A stretch of 64,000 nt of DNA from Pseudo-nitzschia pungens (taxonomy: Eukaryota; Bacillariophyta; Bacillariophyceae; Bacillariales; Bacillariaceae): positions 531,001 through 595,000 of the forward strand of contig CM074758.1 of the NCBI GenBank assembly GCA_037355855.1. The letters are read 5' to 3'. Positions 1 through 11,389 of this stretch are shown one piece after another. Made by a program: the position numbers and the translations under genes. Positions within the stretch are counted from its first letter, which is position 1. Each line of letters opens with the position of its first letter. The notes beneath the pieces were generated by a model. It was not told the DNA's origin. It saw only the letters and a program-made list of their open reading frames with translations, and did no database searches.

Positions 1-1
1 C

Positions 2-1312
2 ATCACAGATGACCCAGCGGACACAGTGGAATGGCTACCACCGAATAAGCCCCTCACCTACGCGGATGAGGAAGAGCACCTCCGGCAACTCCTATTCCCA
101 CTTGGAGAAGAAGCTCCGGAAGAATTCCAGGGCAATAGTGCATTCCCACTTGCCCCGGACATGATTCAGTTCTACCAGCAAAAGGACACAGGAATCTTGA
201 GTGCTCTGGAAAAAGACAACCGACTGACCACCAAAATGGTGGAAGGTTACAACCTAATCCATAAAGAAGGAAAGATTCTGATTCCCGACAAACTCAAGGA
301 TAGAGTTATGGAATGGTACCACAGCATGTTGGTCCATCCCGGCGAGAAGAGAATGGAACAGAGCATACGCTCAGTCTTCACCTGGAAAGGCCTACGGAAG
401 GACGTCCAGGACCTCTGTAAGCACTGCCACACGTGTCAGATGTTTAAGAAGAGTGGCCGGAAGAAGTATGGACTCCTACCGGAAAAAGCAGCTGAGGTCA
501 CTAAATGGCAGAGGGTCAATGTGGACCTCTGGGGACCTGCAACTGTCCACAACAAAAATGGTAAAGACTACCAAATCCATGTCCTCACCATGGTGGACCC
601 AGTGACCGGATGGTTTGAACTGGCTCACCTGAAGGACTCCCCAAATGCAGCAGAAACTCAACGATTGTTGGACAGCACCTGGCTGGCAAGGTATCCGCGC
701 CCAAAGGAAATTGGCTTTGATGGCGGGAGTGAGTTCAAAGCGGAGTTCCAAGAGCTCTGCGAGAACATGGGGATGAAAAGAAAGCCCAGTGGGGCTTGGA
801 ACCCACAATCCAACTCGGTGTTGGAAAGGATCCATCAGGTATTAAAGGACTGTCTGTTGTCCTTCAACCTGGAAAACAGGGACCTCCACGAAAAGGACCC
901 TTTTGAGGAATTCACCACCAAGGCAGCATACGCTATCAGAAGTGCCATCCACACGACCCTGGGGTACTCCCCGGCACAGTTGGTGTTTGGTAGAGACATG
1001 TTCATGCCCGTGAATTTCCCAGTGGATTGGGAAGCAATCCAAGCAAGGAAGCAGAAAAGCATCCACAAGAGCAACATCAGGGAAAACCAGAAGAGGATCC
1101 CCCATGTCTATAAAGAAGGAGACTATGTCACCCTGGAAAGGAAGGGCATTATTCCAAAACTATCCTTCCCACGACAAGGACCTTACAAGGTGCTCAAGGC
1201 CCATGATAATGGAACTGTAACTATTGAAACTGCTCCTTTTGTAACTGACCGGGTTAACATCAGGAGAGTCCATCCCTATTATTGCAGGGATAGCCCTGAA
1301 CCAGAGAAGTAA
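2..1312 (+). CDS. Ty3/gypsy-type retrotransposon integrase (3' end of pol, cut by window edge)
   Basis: The frame is open from the left edge with no stop, so this is the C-terminal part of a longer pol polyprotein. Numbering from the GTG at 26, an HHCC zinc finger is visible (H99, H104, C134, C137). It is followed by an integrase core with D167 (VDLWG), D232 (FDGGSEF) and E267 (SVLERIHQ), the DDE triad with 34 residues between the last two. The C-terminal part (YKEGDYVTLERKG, then GPYKVLKAHDNGTVTIE) resembles the chromodomain-like or SH3-like tail of Ty3/gypsy integrases. The catalytic residues are intact and there is no internal stop. RNase H would lie upstream, outside the window. A purine tract and a probable LTR follow directly. 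The integrase call is firm; the Ty3/gypsy assignment is inferred from gene order and the tail. Confidence 0.88.
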   Translation: MTDDPADTVEWLPPNKPLTYADEEEHLRQLLFPLGEEAPEEFQGNSAFPLAPDMIQFYQQKDTGILSALEKDNRLTTKMVEGYNLIHKEGKILIPDKLKDRVMEWYHSMLVHPGEKRMEQSIRSVFTWKGLRKDVQDLCKHCHTCQMFKKSGRKKYGLLPEKAAEVTKWQRVNVDLWGPATVHNKNGKDYQIHVLTMVDPVTGWFELAHLKDSPNAAETQRLLDSTWLARYPRPKEIGFDGGSEFKAEFQELCENMGMKRKPSGAWNPQSNSVLERIHQVLKDCLLSFNLENRDLHEKDPFEEFTTKAAYAIRSAIHTTLGYSPAQLVFGRDMFMPVNFPVDWEAIQARKQKSIHKSNIRENQKRIPHVYKEGDYVTLERKGIIPKLSFPRQGPYKVLKAHDNGTVTIETAPFVTDRVNIRRVHPYYCRDSPEPEK

Positions 1313-1313
1313 T

Positions 1314-1658
1314 TGTTACAGTGCCATGGAGGAGCATGCCGTGCACCGGAATACAGTCACGAGTCTACTCGGGACTGGATTAAGGATAAGGATAAAAACA
1401 ATCGGCGAGTCGATGGAATCGCTGATTGCCAGAGAGCTCTTAGAACTGTAGCATATAGACTAATTGATAGAGCTCACAATTTGCATATCACTACTATTCT
1501 AATCACTAGTAGACCCGGGGTATGGCAGCCAGTACCGTATTTTAAACCATCCGGTAGATCATGAGATCATGAGGTCGGACTTATCCCCTGTTTCGTGGAG
1601 AATATAGTTTTGTACTGCGTTCTACGTGGGCTCATAACCTCTATGCAAAACTGTAACT
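1314..1658 (+). repeat. Probable 3' LTR of the retrotransposon
   Basis: The stop codon of the integrase ORF lies next to a purine tract (AGAGAAG at 1302-1308). TGTTACAG follows at 1314-1321. CTGTAACT at 1651-1658 matches its reverse complement except for the last base, as expected for LTR ends. The predicted length is 345 bp. The left LTR is outside the window, so the boundaries are inference. Confidence 0.45.
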
Positions 1659-3218
1659 ATTCCAGCTCTTAAACTCGTACGTACGAACCCGTAAGTAAGT
1701 TACTTGTACTTTGTAGTAAGTCTTACAGTAACTTACTTCGTACTCAATTAGATATGGTAGATATGTAGGAGTACGTAGGCTTTCATAAAGGATTTGGCTG
1801 GATCCATTAATTTATTTTCAACCTCAGAAGGAAGTCAATAAGTACGAGTGCGAGTAACCTTACGTACGAGTACTTACTTGCGTCCTTGAGAGGAGTCGAT
1901 GCGGCACGTCCGTATTCGTATCGTAATTACTACGAAGTAGTTAGTACGGGTACATCTCCTTGCCGGTAGGCGCAATGTTTCGCAGGTATGAATAAGATTA
2001 ATAAGGCGCATACATACCGGTACCGGTACGAGTAGCTAAGGACCAAAGAAGATAGATAGATTGTTAGTCGACATTAATTTATTTTCAACCTCAGAAGGAA
2101 GTCAATAAGTACGAGTGCGAGTAACCTTACGTACGAGTACTTGCGTCCTTGAGAGGAGTCGATGCGGCACGTCCGTATTCGTATCGTAATTACTACGAAG
2201 TAGTTAGTACGGGTACATCTCCTTGCCGGTAGGCGCAATGTTTGGCAGGTATGAATAAGATTAATAAGGCGCATACATACCGGTACCGGTACGAGTAGCT
2301 AAGGACCAAAGAAGATAGATAGATTGTTAGTCGACTGTTAAATAGGGTCATCAGACAGTAAAATGCGTGGGTCGTATTACACGCGAATCATAATTGAGAG
2401 ATTTAAGTCCAGAGAAGTAATACAAAATTCGTAATATCAACGAACATCTGTTTCAAGACTTTTTAAACTGATTCACAGAACGATCTTTACTGAAATGGCA
2501 TATACACAATAATATTTGACGATCACAGAAACAAATAGATTTAAGGGACGCCGATCATACAATTACCGAAAGTTTCCTGAGAATTTTGTTTTGAATTAAT
2601 GCTTACCAATGAACAGAAAGAAAACTCGGTGTCTCTTATGTAGCAGGATCGGTAGCGCATTCTAACGAGATTCTATTCTTTAAAGATCCATCGAATTCAT
2701 TTTTAGGGAAAGTTGCACACAAACATGTTGAAATCTGTAAGCGAGTCCGTTATGTATTCCGTTGTCGGTATCCTGTCAGCGTTCCCTAACAGCAATTCTA
2801 AACTAAGTTCAACCATAGAACCAATGTCGTCAACAAATAACTACGTTCCATTGTCGGTGTCTCTTAATGGCAATTGGAACCAAGAGTATGACATCTTTGT
2901 CAACAGCTACGGACGGTTAATCGCTAATCAATCCAATGGTCAACGTCCGTATTCCCTCACTGTATCATGACAACGAAGTGGCTCTTCAGTTCAAACCCAG
3001 GCTATCTGATGAAAGCTGAATCAAGTTTTGAAGCGTCTTGTGAGTGTTGTTGCCAGAATAGAATGATATCACTGGACAATACAAAGCGCTGGGGCCTCAC
3101 AGAGAACTAGGTCGTACGTCTCCCTCAATACTACTGCAATACGACCAGTACATCACTAGGTGGACGACTAGGTCGCATTGTTTTGATTTAATAGTATGAT
3201 CGAGTTCTCATTTCTTAA
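1659..3218. other. Intergenic, no recognised gene
   Basis: AT-rich DNA containing a tandem duplication (1806-2335) and many TACGAGTA/AACCTTAC/ACCGGTAC words. An 85-codon ATG-started frame at 2713-2970 resembles no family I know, has no clear coding signature, and is not called as a gene. Confidence 0.6.
1806..2335. repeat. Near-perfect tandem duplication, two copies of about 265 bp
   Basis: Copy 1 is 1806-2072 (267 bp) and copy 2 is 2073-2335 (263 bp), directly abutting. By eye they differ by one 4-bp ACTT indel and one C/G substitution, which indicates a recent duplication. The unit is rich in ACCGGTAC and TACGAGTA words and shows no coding content. Confidence 0.9.
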
Positions 3219-5117
3219 CCTACGCCAACTAAATGTCAGATACTAGCATGTCTAGCTCCGACAGCTCTGAGGAATTTCGTCTACACTCCAGGTGCTTGTG
3301 AGAAACTGATATCCGCTTCACTTCTTGCCCTGTCACTGCAGGATCGCACCGAGGTCAGGGAAGAGGTTCACGGAGTTCGATGTCTAGCTCCAGTGGAAAC
3401 ACCTGCACTCCGGATGGCTGCACTGAACCAACTCGCCGAAGAATTGAATAACAACGCAAAAATACCAGCCGACCAAAAACAAGCCTACCTGAGAAGCCAA
3501 CAGTTGACAAGCCCTGCATCATACGTCAACACCGAGGGCTTCCGACTGAGGTTCTTGCGACTAGAATTTTTCAATGCAAGAAAGGCCGCCCTGCGAATAG
3601 TGAAATTTCTGGATGTGGCCTCTGAGCTCTTTGGCGAGTTTGCCCTCGAACGACCAATCCGTCTCAGTGATTTTCCCGGCCATGAATTGCAATTCATTCG
3701 CAAGGGACAACTCCAATTCCTTCCATTTCGAGATCGCAGTGGAAGAAGGGTCATGACGATATTTTTGACTGAAACTTATGAGTTGCTTCCACCAGAAGTG
3801 AAGGTAAGTAGTCCGTATAATCAGACTGCTGTTGTTCCGTTCCTTTCCCTGCGTTTTATGAACAAGGATCTCATAATGTTCAACTCGTATTTTGTTCAAC
3901 CTGGTTTCTTGGGGTTCTTTTCCTTCAACCAAATTCTTTCGCAGGCCAAAATATTTCTCTACCTGACTTGGACAGCCGGAATCGAAGAGGATACACAACG
4001 ATTGGGATTGGTATATTTGCTTTGGTTTGACTCCACACTCGATGTATCCTTTGACATGGAACGATACAAGTTAGCTGCTAAGCTCAAAGAGTTGGTAACC
4101 GTAAGAACGTGCTCAGTGCATATCTGTGCACCGCCAAAACCTATTTTTCAATGGGGATTGTATGTTATGACTTTTCAAATAAGTCGGAAGAATCGGGCAA
4201 AAGTGACAGTTCATCTAGGTATGTAGATCTTGCTCCCGGGAAATGAAAATTCGAGATTTTTGCTTTCGGGTTCGCATCGGCAGAGGCAGTTTTGGTTCGC
4301 GCCGACCGAGTGAAATTTTCGAGGGGACGAAACGAATGTGCGAATGCGTGCGAGAAGGCACGAGTCGATTGACCTCATCCTTTTCTCGGCATTGCATCGT
4401 TATCTTGCTGCAGGATCGCCGACAGAATTAAAATACAAGGTGCAAACCTTTGGTATTCCGGCGGACGAGATTCCCAACACACGTGAAGGAAACGTCAAAA
4501 AGAGCAATCCGTATTTTCGACTATGGTTGCGCGTTCGGGAGGAGATTGAAACTGGGCAGGCGGATGTGATTGAATGCCCACTCGTCAATGACGTCATATT
4601 TCGACAAGGTAAAACCTCATCCGGCCATCCCGGCAACGCCATCCTCCTTAGCTTGATCGAGATAAAACACAACGAATTACAGTCCTCGCAACGAAACCTC
4701 ACCAGAGTCAGGCGAAAACCCATTGTGGAGGAAGTGGTGAAAGAAATAAAGGAACTCGGCGGGCGATTTCTGGAGTGGAAAGAAAGGGGTTTGTGGGTGG
4801 AGGTCAAGGACGAGGAAGAAGTATTTGCTAAGGTCGAATACAAGGTTGGGGAATATCGAAAGGAACTCAGAGCTGCGCGAAACTCGGCAACTCGCAGACG
4901 CAGCAACCAACCGAGGTCACCACAACGGCGGAGATCATGTATCCTTGCGTGCAACACGACCTCGAGCTTACCAACCATTTCATCATCAATGCACGTGGCA
5001 ACTGCGGTTCCGGAAGAAATAAACCTATCGCCATTGCTGAGTGCAATGCCGGGAGATCAGAACATTCCGTCGGAAAACTTATCGCCACTCTCACCAGAGC
5101 ATGAGAAAGAAAAATGA
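3219..5117 (+). CDS. CRAL-TRIO (Sec14-like) and DUF6824 domain protein
   Basis: The gene has at least three exons. The first ends at 3803, the second is 3945-4218 and the third is 4414-5117. Intron 1 (3804-3944) has a GTAAGTA donor. Intron 2 (4219-4413) has a GTATGT donor and CTGCAG acceptor, and its phase-1 junction keeps the frame. The N-terminal part has helices of the CRAL-TRIO type (DRTEVREEVHGV, then FRLRFLRLEFF). A Sec14-like beta/alpha core follows (RLGLVYLLWFD, VRTCSVHICAP). Exon 3 starts in KYKVQTFGIP and carries a DUF6824 signature (NDVIFRQG, then GHPGN). Sec14-like domains bind lipids; DUF6824 has no known function. No in-frame ATG lies between the stop at 3216-3218 and 3414, so the true first exon is unresolved or the 5' end is decayed. 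The C-terminal tail is Arg-rich. Confidence 0.72.
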
Positions 5118-5517
5118 TCAGGGTAATCAACAAGTTGAGTTGACACAACGTGGTGTGTTGACTCCAAACAAAGTTCCTTTGACAAAAATCAAGATCAGCT
5201 ACCGTACCTACTCGCTATTTGATACTGTATTTGTAAGAATTGTACATACCATTCATTCATCACAGTATTGTACACAATAATATATGGTGCACGTAGTACT
5301 AGTAATATCCTGTACACTAGTTTAAATTACAAAGACGACAACATCGTATCAATCATCTCAATCAATAATATTTGCAATTCACTAATTAATAATTTTACGA
5401 TGTCGTGCAACTGAATGGATGGTTTGCAAACTATTTCGTTGAGATGACCCTCGTCGATATTTATTGTACATTCGATGCCATATACCTTTACAAAGGTTCA
5501 CGTCGGAGGAGCTTGAT

Positions 5518-5592
5518 GTTGATGGTGGTGTTGAAGTCGAAGTTGAAGTCGATGTCGATGTAGATTTCGATTTCGATGTCGATTTCGATGTT
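5518..5592. repeat. GTCGAT/TTCGAT hexanucleotide tract
   Basis: A run of GAAGTC, GATGTC and GATTTC hexamers. It makes a spurious Val/Asp-rich frame on the plus strand and a Ser/Thr/Lys-rich one on the minus strand. Confidence 0.8.
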
Positions 5593-6446
5593 GCTGCAAC
5601 GCACATCGAAGGTTCGCAGAATAAGTCTCGAGTCGTCCCTACTAATCTTGTTCGCGTCGAGTCGTGAGCGATCCGTTTTCGGATGGGACAGCGGTCATTC
5701 CAAGGAAGTGTTTATTGCTTTATCGTCACGCACATGGACGATTCTTCATTATTTGGGTGGTCTTCGTCTAGTCTTCGTCTTGTCGTGAATGATCCGCAGA
5801 GTGGTCATGGAAGTGTGTTTGATCGTCACGTTTAGGAATGTGTTTCAGTGGGACATTGAGCAACGGGAAACGATTTCGGTGACATTACGATTGCCGGATT
5901 TGTCACGATCGATCTCGGCCTGCTTGCACGACTACATACCTTGCGAACCAGGGATTACAGTCATCGTCGGGTTTCATGTCTCATCTTATGCTTTGGGATA
6001 AGATCTTATCCTACGATACTACTTATGGTACATCGTACTACGTACTACGGAACTTTTTGGATTTCATTCATGTTGGGTCGTGAATGAATCATCAAAAACC
6101 GGAATTTTCTGAATGAATCTCCATCAATCCCATTACATACAATACCGGTAAGTTACAGGTACAAGGGATAATAAACCTTACTCGTACAAGTAAGATCTTA
6201 GTCTTCCCTGTCCTCAATCAATCGAATGAACTTCAAGATACCTCGTGATTCAAAACAATCCCATCTGTATTCATTATTCATACCTTTACCTGTACTTGTA
6301 CCGGACCTATAACAGTAAATAGTACTAATGGATTTGATTTTTACTTTTGTTCGGTACAAAATTTGGCGAACAAAAAATGAGTACTTGCGATCAGACCACA
6401 CATGCTCCAACAGGCTCTAAAAATGACTTCGAATCGGATTAATAAC

Positions 6447-6625
6447 GGTTCACGTCAATAAAACGTCAATCAAATACTTAATACGTCAATAAAACGTCTA
6501 TCAAATACTTCGTACTACTTAATACGGTGATTCATTATGAAAAAATAATAATAATACGGTGATTCATTATGAAATAATAATAATAATACGGTGATTCATT
6601 ATGAAATAATAATAACACGTTGATT
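6447..6625. repeat. Two adjacent families of short tandem repeats
   Basis: The first part has two copies of a unit built on ACGTCAATAAAACGTC and ATCAAATACTT. The second part has three to four copies of ACGGTGATTCATTATGAAA followed by an AATAAT run of variable length. The AT-rich spacers differ in length between copies. Confidence 0.8.
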
Positions 6626-7775
6626 CAAATCGAATTCCGAAGTAAACCTACTTTTTTTTTAACACGGTGATTCATGTTTAAACATATACTTCGAGCTAGC
6701 GCTAGCGCACGATTCGATCTAATTAAGCGATACTCCGATTCGCTACCCGTAGAATACAGTACCAGAGCTACAGAGCTCTGTTATTATACGAGTTATCGGA
6801 GCGCTGTCATGATACCATACAGAGCTGAGCGCTTTGGCTCAGCTCACACTATTCACTCTTTCTTTTATGCTCTAAAATAAACACACCTATCATGCCCTCC
6901 CCTTACGACGATTCCGATGTACCTCTAGGGAAGTGCCTTGTATTGCTTGAGCGTATGCAATAGACCTTGAACAGTCCACTGTAGACTCACGATTTGCCAG
7001 GACTTTATGTATTATTATTGTTAAGGCTTTTCCTTATTTACAGACCAGTACGAGATACATATCTACGATTAAGTTCCCCGAAGACCGCTGACGAGCGGAT
7101 ATCAACACAGTATCATGTGTATTAATATTTGAAATGTCCGTTCATCATTAATTAAAATTGTAATTAGGGTATTTTTAACAGTTACAAATAATAATAACGT
7201 TTAGAAGGGTCTGATCTAAAGTAACTTCTGCACCTCGATGGGCAGAAATGTCCGATATAAAGTACACGTAATCACGGTTCGTATCGTATTTGTCTGATCG
7301 CTAGTACACGAAATTTAACCGTCCAGATTTGTACCGATTCAAAGTAAAAAAAAAATCCATTAGTACTATTTACTGTTATAGGTCCGTACTTGTACCAGCA
7401 GTAAGGCTTAGCCTTACAAGGACCTTTATTTCATTCGACAAGTTGTAACTTACCTGTAACCTTACCCGTACGGTAATTACGGTACAACACATAACTTTTT
7501 TTTTCTCATTTTCCACCGAAAGAACAACTTCCTCGTAGCTTATGTACCGGTACCGATAGTAGGTTTCCATTGTCGTGCATCGTTCATCGTTGTGTTCATA
7601 TCCAATACGAAGTAAGATTGTTCCACATTGCCTCTCCCTCTCGTGTCTTCACCGATGCACGGCACTAACCGAAGCACCACCGCAACCGTACGCTCGAAAA
7701 GCAACACCATCTAGAACTAAAAATAGCGTCGAACAGTACAGTACATTACAGTACACGTAAAACAAAAGCAGAAAA

Positions 7776-8635
7776 ATGATGTCCCGTCTCCCGTCCAAAA
7801 CGAAACTGGTCCTGTTCCTCTTTTCCTTCTTGGAAGCTTCTGCCTTCCATTGTCGTCGGCACGGGGTTTTGAGCCCTGGCCCTTCGGCGTTTTCTCTGAC
7901 GCTGCAACATCCTCCGGTAGCAAAGCGTTCCTCCCAGGTTGTCCGCCTCGCTCTCAGAAAAATTCCCGAGCACGACAAGAGCGTCGTCTGGTCCGAACAG
8001 AAAACGCAAATGCCGATGCCCCGACGACGCCGAGGACAGCAACGACAGCAACGACAACGAAGATTCCTTGTCGTCCCTCGATGATCGACGGGAGGCAATC
8101 TTTGCCATGATGGGGAGTCTCTGGGCGGCCTCCTCGGCACTGGGCACGACCGCGTTCCCCGAACCGGCTGGAGCAACGGCGGGAGTTGACGCCAACATGG
8201 CCTTTCCGGACGTCATGGCCGGACTGAACGATCGCAACACCAAGCAGTGCCTGGTGGAGAGCCTGGGGAACCGGGAGTGCCTCGTCTACAAGGAAACCGA
8301 TCCGGACAAGCTGCTGTACAAGGGCGTCGACACAAGCAAATTGGTGGAACGCATCCGGTTCGCGACGAGCGCCCTGGCGGAAATCCCTCCCCTGGTGGAG
8401 CGCAAAAAGTGGAACGAGATCACCGGCATCCTGACGGGCCCCATGGGCGAGCTCTCGTCCACAGCTCAACCTGCTGGCGGGCACGGACGCGCGCAAAACA
8501 AAGCTGGCCCGCAAGGTCAAGGAGGACCTGTTCGGAATGGGAACGGCCACGACGCAGCGCCAAACGGATGCCATTCTGAAATACCACGCGCTGGCGATCA
8601 AGGACCTGGCCGTATTTCTCGAGGCCGCCCTGTAA
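7776..8635 (+). CDS. Plastid lumen protein, PsbQ-like photosystem II extrinsic subunit (frame interrupted)
   Basis: The ATG at 7776 opens a signal peptide ending in EASAF, the ASAF-type plastid import motif of diatoms. A second targeting segment follows (DDRREAIFAMMGSLWAASSA), with twin arginines before a hydrophobic stretch, as in Tat-dependent thylakoid lumen transit. The mature part is helical (KLVERIRFATSALAEIPPLV, KKWNEITGILTGPMG, LNLLAGTDARKTKLARKVKE) and resembles PsbQ-type four-helix lumen proteins that stabilise the oxygen-evolving complex. The coding path needs two frame changes: one between about 7855 and 7990, which could be an intron, and one near 8455-8462, which has no plausible intron. 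Both are +1. A base insertion, an assembly error or early decay could explain the second. The exact family (PsbQ', Psb31 or a relative) is uncertain. Confidence 0.55.
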
Positions 8636-9116
8636 TGATGGATGGGGGGCCGCTGGGATGGATCGTTCCTTCTCTCTCTCACGAAAAAAAGAAGAGATTT
8701 TTGAGAAACGGATTGTATCGGCACCGACTTTTTTGCCACGCTTTCGTACATGGTGTAAGTGGTGGGTGTTGCATTCGCAAACGGTTCCTTCCGATGATTC
8801 ATTCTCGAACGCTTGTAATCCTAGTGAAAACCACGATAACGAATTTTAATTTCTAAAAACGTGTCTTGTGTCTCTGTGATGCTGCCGCTGGATGATATCC
8901 CTGGAGCGGCAATCGGACTATCGAGCAAGATTTCAGAATTATGAAGATGCCCAAAAGGGAAATGGTTGGTCAGATGGAAAGCTCCTATTGGAATATTTAC
9001 TAGTTTTTCAAATTGTCAATATAGGTCGGATGCGGCATTCATAGAAGCAATGCTTGGTGGTACTTTATGCAAGAAATTGTTCTGTTGGCTTTTGCAACCT
9101 TCGTTTGGAAGACGGC
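8636..9116. other. Intergenic, nothing recognised
   Basis: The 3' flank of the PsbQ-like gene up to the start of the inverted duplication. No gene or repeat was seen. Confidence 0.5.
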
Positions 9117-10153
9117 ATTCCGAGAAACTGCGCTTCGTCTTGACTTCACATTCCGTCAATGATCGCAAGGACTACTTTGACTAGATAACTATGATTCTTA
9201 GCATCAACATCAGTGACCTTTAGGCCATATTCACCTAGAAATTTGTTGAAAGATGCCCGATTTTTTGTGGATTTGGCACGTGCTGCAACTTCTCTCAATT
9301 CTTGCATGACCTTTGAATCGTTGTAATTCTGATGCCGAGACCCGGAAAAAAGGCCAGCCTCGTGATTATAACCAACGTAAAACTCGAGCTTTGCAGTATG
9401 TTTGAATCTCACGAAACAATAATGAGCAAGTCTGGCCATATCGTAATCACTCTTGATTCTGGCATCCATGTTTCGTTCAAATTCGTTCCATTCTCAGCAA
9501 TGTATTCCGGTACACCGCAAGCGACGATCGCTCCGCGATGCTGTTGGTGTCCACTTCTTCAAATCCATAGTATTCCAGATCCTTTAGGAATCCATCTCTG
9601 GAAACTGTCGCGGGCAAGGAGACTTGCCGGCCGTCTCTCATGTAGTCCAAAACATAGCGAAAGCGCTCTCCGTCGCGATCAATAAAGATCGGGGATGCCT
9701 CGTTATTCTCGTCCCCGTCCTCCACCACCTCCTGCCAGGTCTCGGAGACCATTCGGGATAGCATGGTGTTGGAGCGATCGTGAGACCTCGTAGATGGTCC
9801 CTCCTACATTAAACCGGACAGTAGAAGAGGTGCAGGCGTTGTCTTTGCTCATGGTGGTCAAGAATTATGGTAACGACGGGGGAAGTCTGGGATTTGTGTC
9901 GATAGTATTCCACTCGTTGGGGCCAGGAAAATTATGGAAGGTAGGGGAAGTATTGCTAATGCGATCCCTAAAGCATTCGGCGTTGAATTTGGCTTCCCAG
10001 GGGCAGAGATTGAGTGGGTGGAAAACCGTTTCGTCGCGTCTCGTAGTTATAGGATGGATAACGGATCCGAATCGTTCCATCCCTCGCGACCATTCCAATG
10101 GTTCGTCTTTTCCCGCCGGGTTTGGCGATCGTTCGGGTCGATTCAGTCACTCT
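9117..10153 (-). repeat. Decayed copy of an inverted duplication (partner 35224-36268)
   Basis: The reverse complement of this block matches 35224-36268 across about 300 bp of upstream sequence, the whole KCTD-like coding region and about 30 bp of 3' flank. Similarity stops abruptly at both ends. It contains the pseudogene at 9146-9852. Confidence 0.85.
9146..9852 (-). pseudogene. Broken copy of the BTB/T1 (KCTD-like) gene
   Basis: This copy is almost identical to the intact gene at 35532-36239 but cannot be read through. A 14-bp deletion removes the segment after the first T1 strands; CC microhomology borders it. Further on, one extra C (GGAACGAATTT against GGAAGAATTT in the intact copy) shifts the frame again, and a 12-bp in-frame insertion follows. 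The two frame changes do not cancel. The remaining coding sequence is well preserved, so the decay is recent. Confidence 0.88.
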
Positions 10154-11389
10154 AGTTTCGCTTCGAATCATTTCGTATTTATGAAGGGCTGGATCATCGG
10201 GGACGAAAATCGTTCCCTGTCCTGGGATCCCATTCGTTGTTCGTGTTTCGTTCTTTGTTCCGGCGACTGAAATGATGGAGAATGGGTGGTGGCTTGGGCA
10301 GATGATGATGACTGATTCATTGAAAATGAATGAATCATCAATCAATCAATCATTCCGTTCGAAATTTTTCTTCCGTTGCGTACGAATCAATCAATCCGAC
10401 CGGCGACGCCGATAATTCCTTCGTCCGCGATCCCATTGGTTCGTCGTCGATTACATAGCTCTTATGGGTGGATCTAGGTTTTGATTTGTACCTACTTACT
10501 CACTATTTGTACACCCATGCCGCAAAAGTGCATTCTTCGTGGTTGAAAGCTTCAACGCATCCGTGCGGTGCAGGTAACTTACCGATGCACAGTTCTCAAG
10601 CACTCAATCGAACCGCGCTCGGAGAGTAAGAACCAACGATGGGTACAGAAACCTACACGGAATCAATCATCGATTGATGATGATTTTATACACGTGTATG
10701 AATTCGGAACAACCAATGACTATGAATTGAATTTGGCACTATATTCTATGAATACGGAACCACGATGACTTCTTTTACCAACATGTGCCACAATCGAATG
10801 AATGAATCGAATCATCCATCCTTTCATCCATCCATCCCAAATCACACCGAACCGAACCGAACCGAACCGAACTTAACCAAATTCCGTTCACCGGCTGGAA
10901 CCGGCCGGATCAAAAGTCGTTCGGGAAATTCGTTTCGAAAAACGAATAACTAGCTCTGCGTGACGAACAAAAGAAGCAACCAGAGAAAGAGACTGAAATC
11001 CGACCATATTTCCGCCGGGTTGACAACTATCTTGTGCCTCGGTTCCAGCCCAAAGCAAACCATTGCGGTACAGCGCAGTGCAGTGCAGTGCAGTGCAGTG
11101 TATTGCAGCATGTCGGTCGAGGATCACGTTCGGAAACTCCCGGGGTCGGTACCCGTGCAGGCCGAGAAACCCAGCGAACCACGCCCGGCCGTTTCTGCAA
11201 CACGAGTATGATGCCTTCGAGTTCGAGCTCGAAGTCGAGTCGGATTCGGACCCGTTGGACTTGTCGTTGTTGTTGACATCGGCCGTGTCGTCGGAAGTGT
11301 TCCGCGCCTGTGTTTCTCGGCATCCCTCCGGACGTGGGGTGGTGCTCGCGACACCGCTTGTGCCGATGCGCCGCAACGCTGCCGTGCCG
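10154..11389. other. Intergenic with short microsatellites
   Basis: It holds TCAATCAATC/GAATGAATC tracts (about 10312-10400), an (ACCGA)n tract at about 10848-10872 and a (GCAGT)n tract at about 11080-11100. Several overlapping frames in 10888-11389 have no recognisable product. Confidence 0.5.

Larger units (their letters stand above)
5118..7775. other. Intergenic, repeats only
   Basis: No gene recognised. It contains a GTCGAT/TTCGAT hexamer tract at about 5518-5592, direct repeats at about 6447-6625, and scattered GTAC/ACCGGTA words near 6150-6310 and 7380-7560. The small open frames have no family resemblance. Confidence 0.6.

Noticed and set aside
2713..2970. 85-codon ATG-started frame
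   Set aside because: No homology, no flanking signals and no continuity with the gene at 3219.
4101..4413. GTAAGA at 4101 as the second intron donor of the CRAL-TRIO-like gene
   Set aside because: It would put exon 3 out of frame and delete the VRTCSVHICAP strand; the donor at 4219 keeps both frame and domain.
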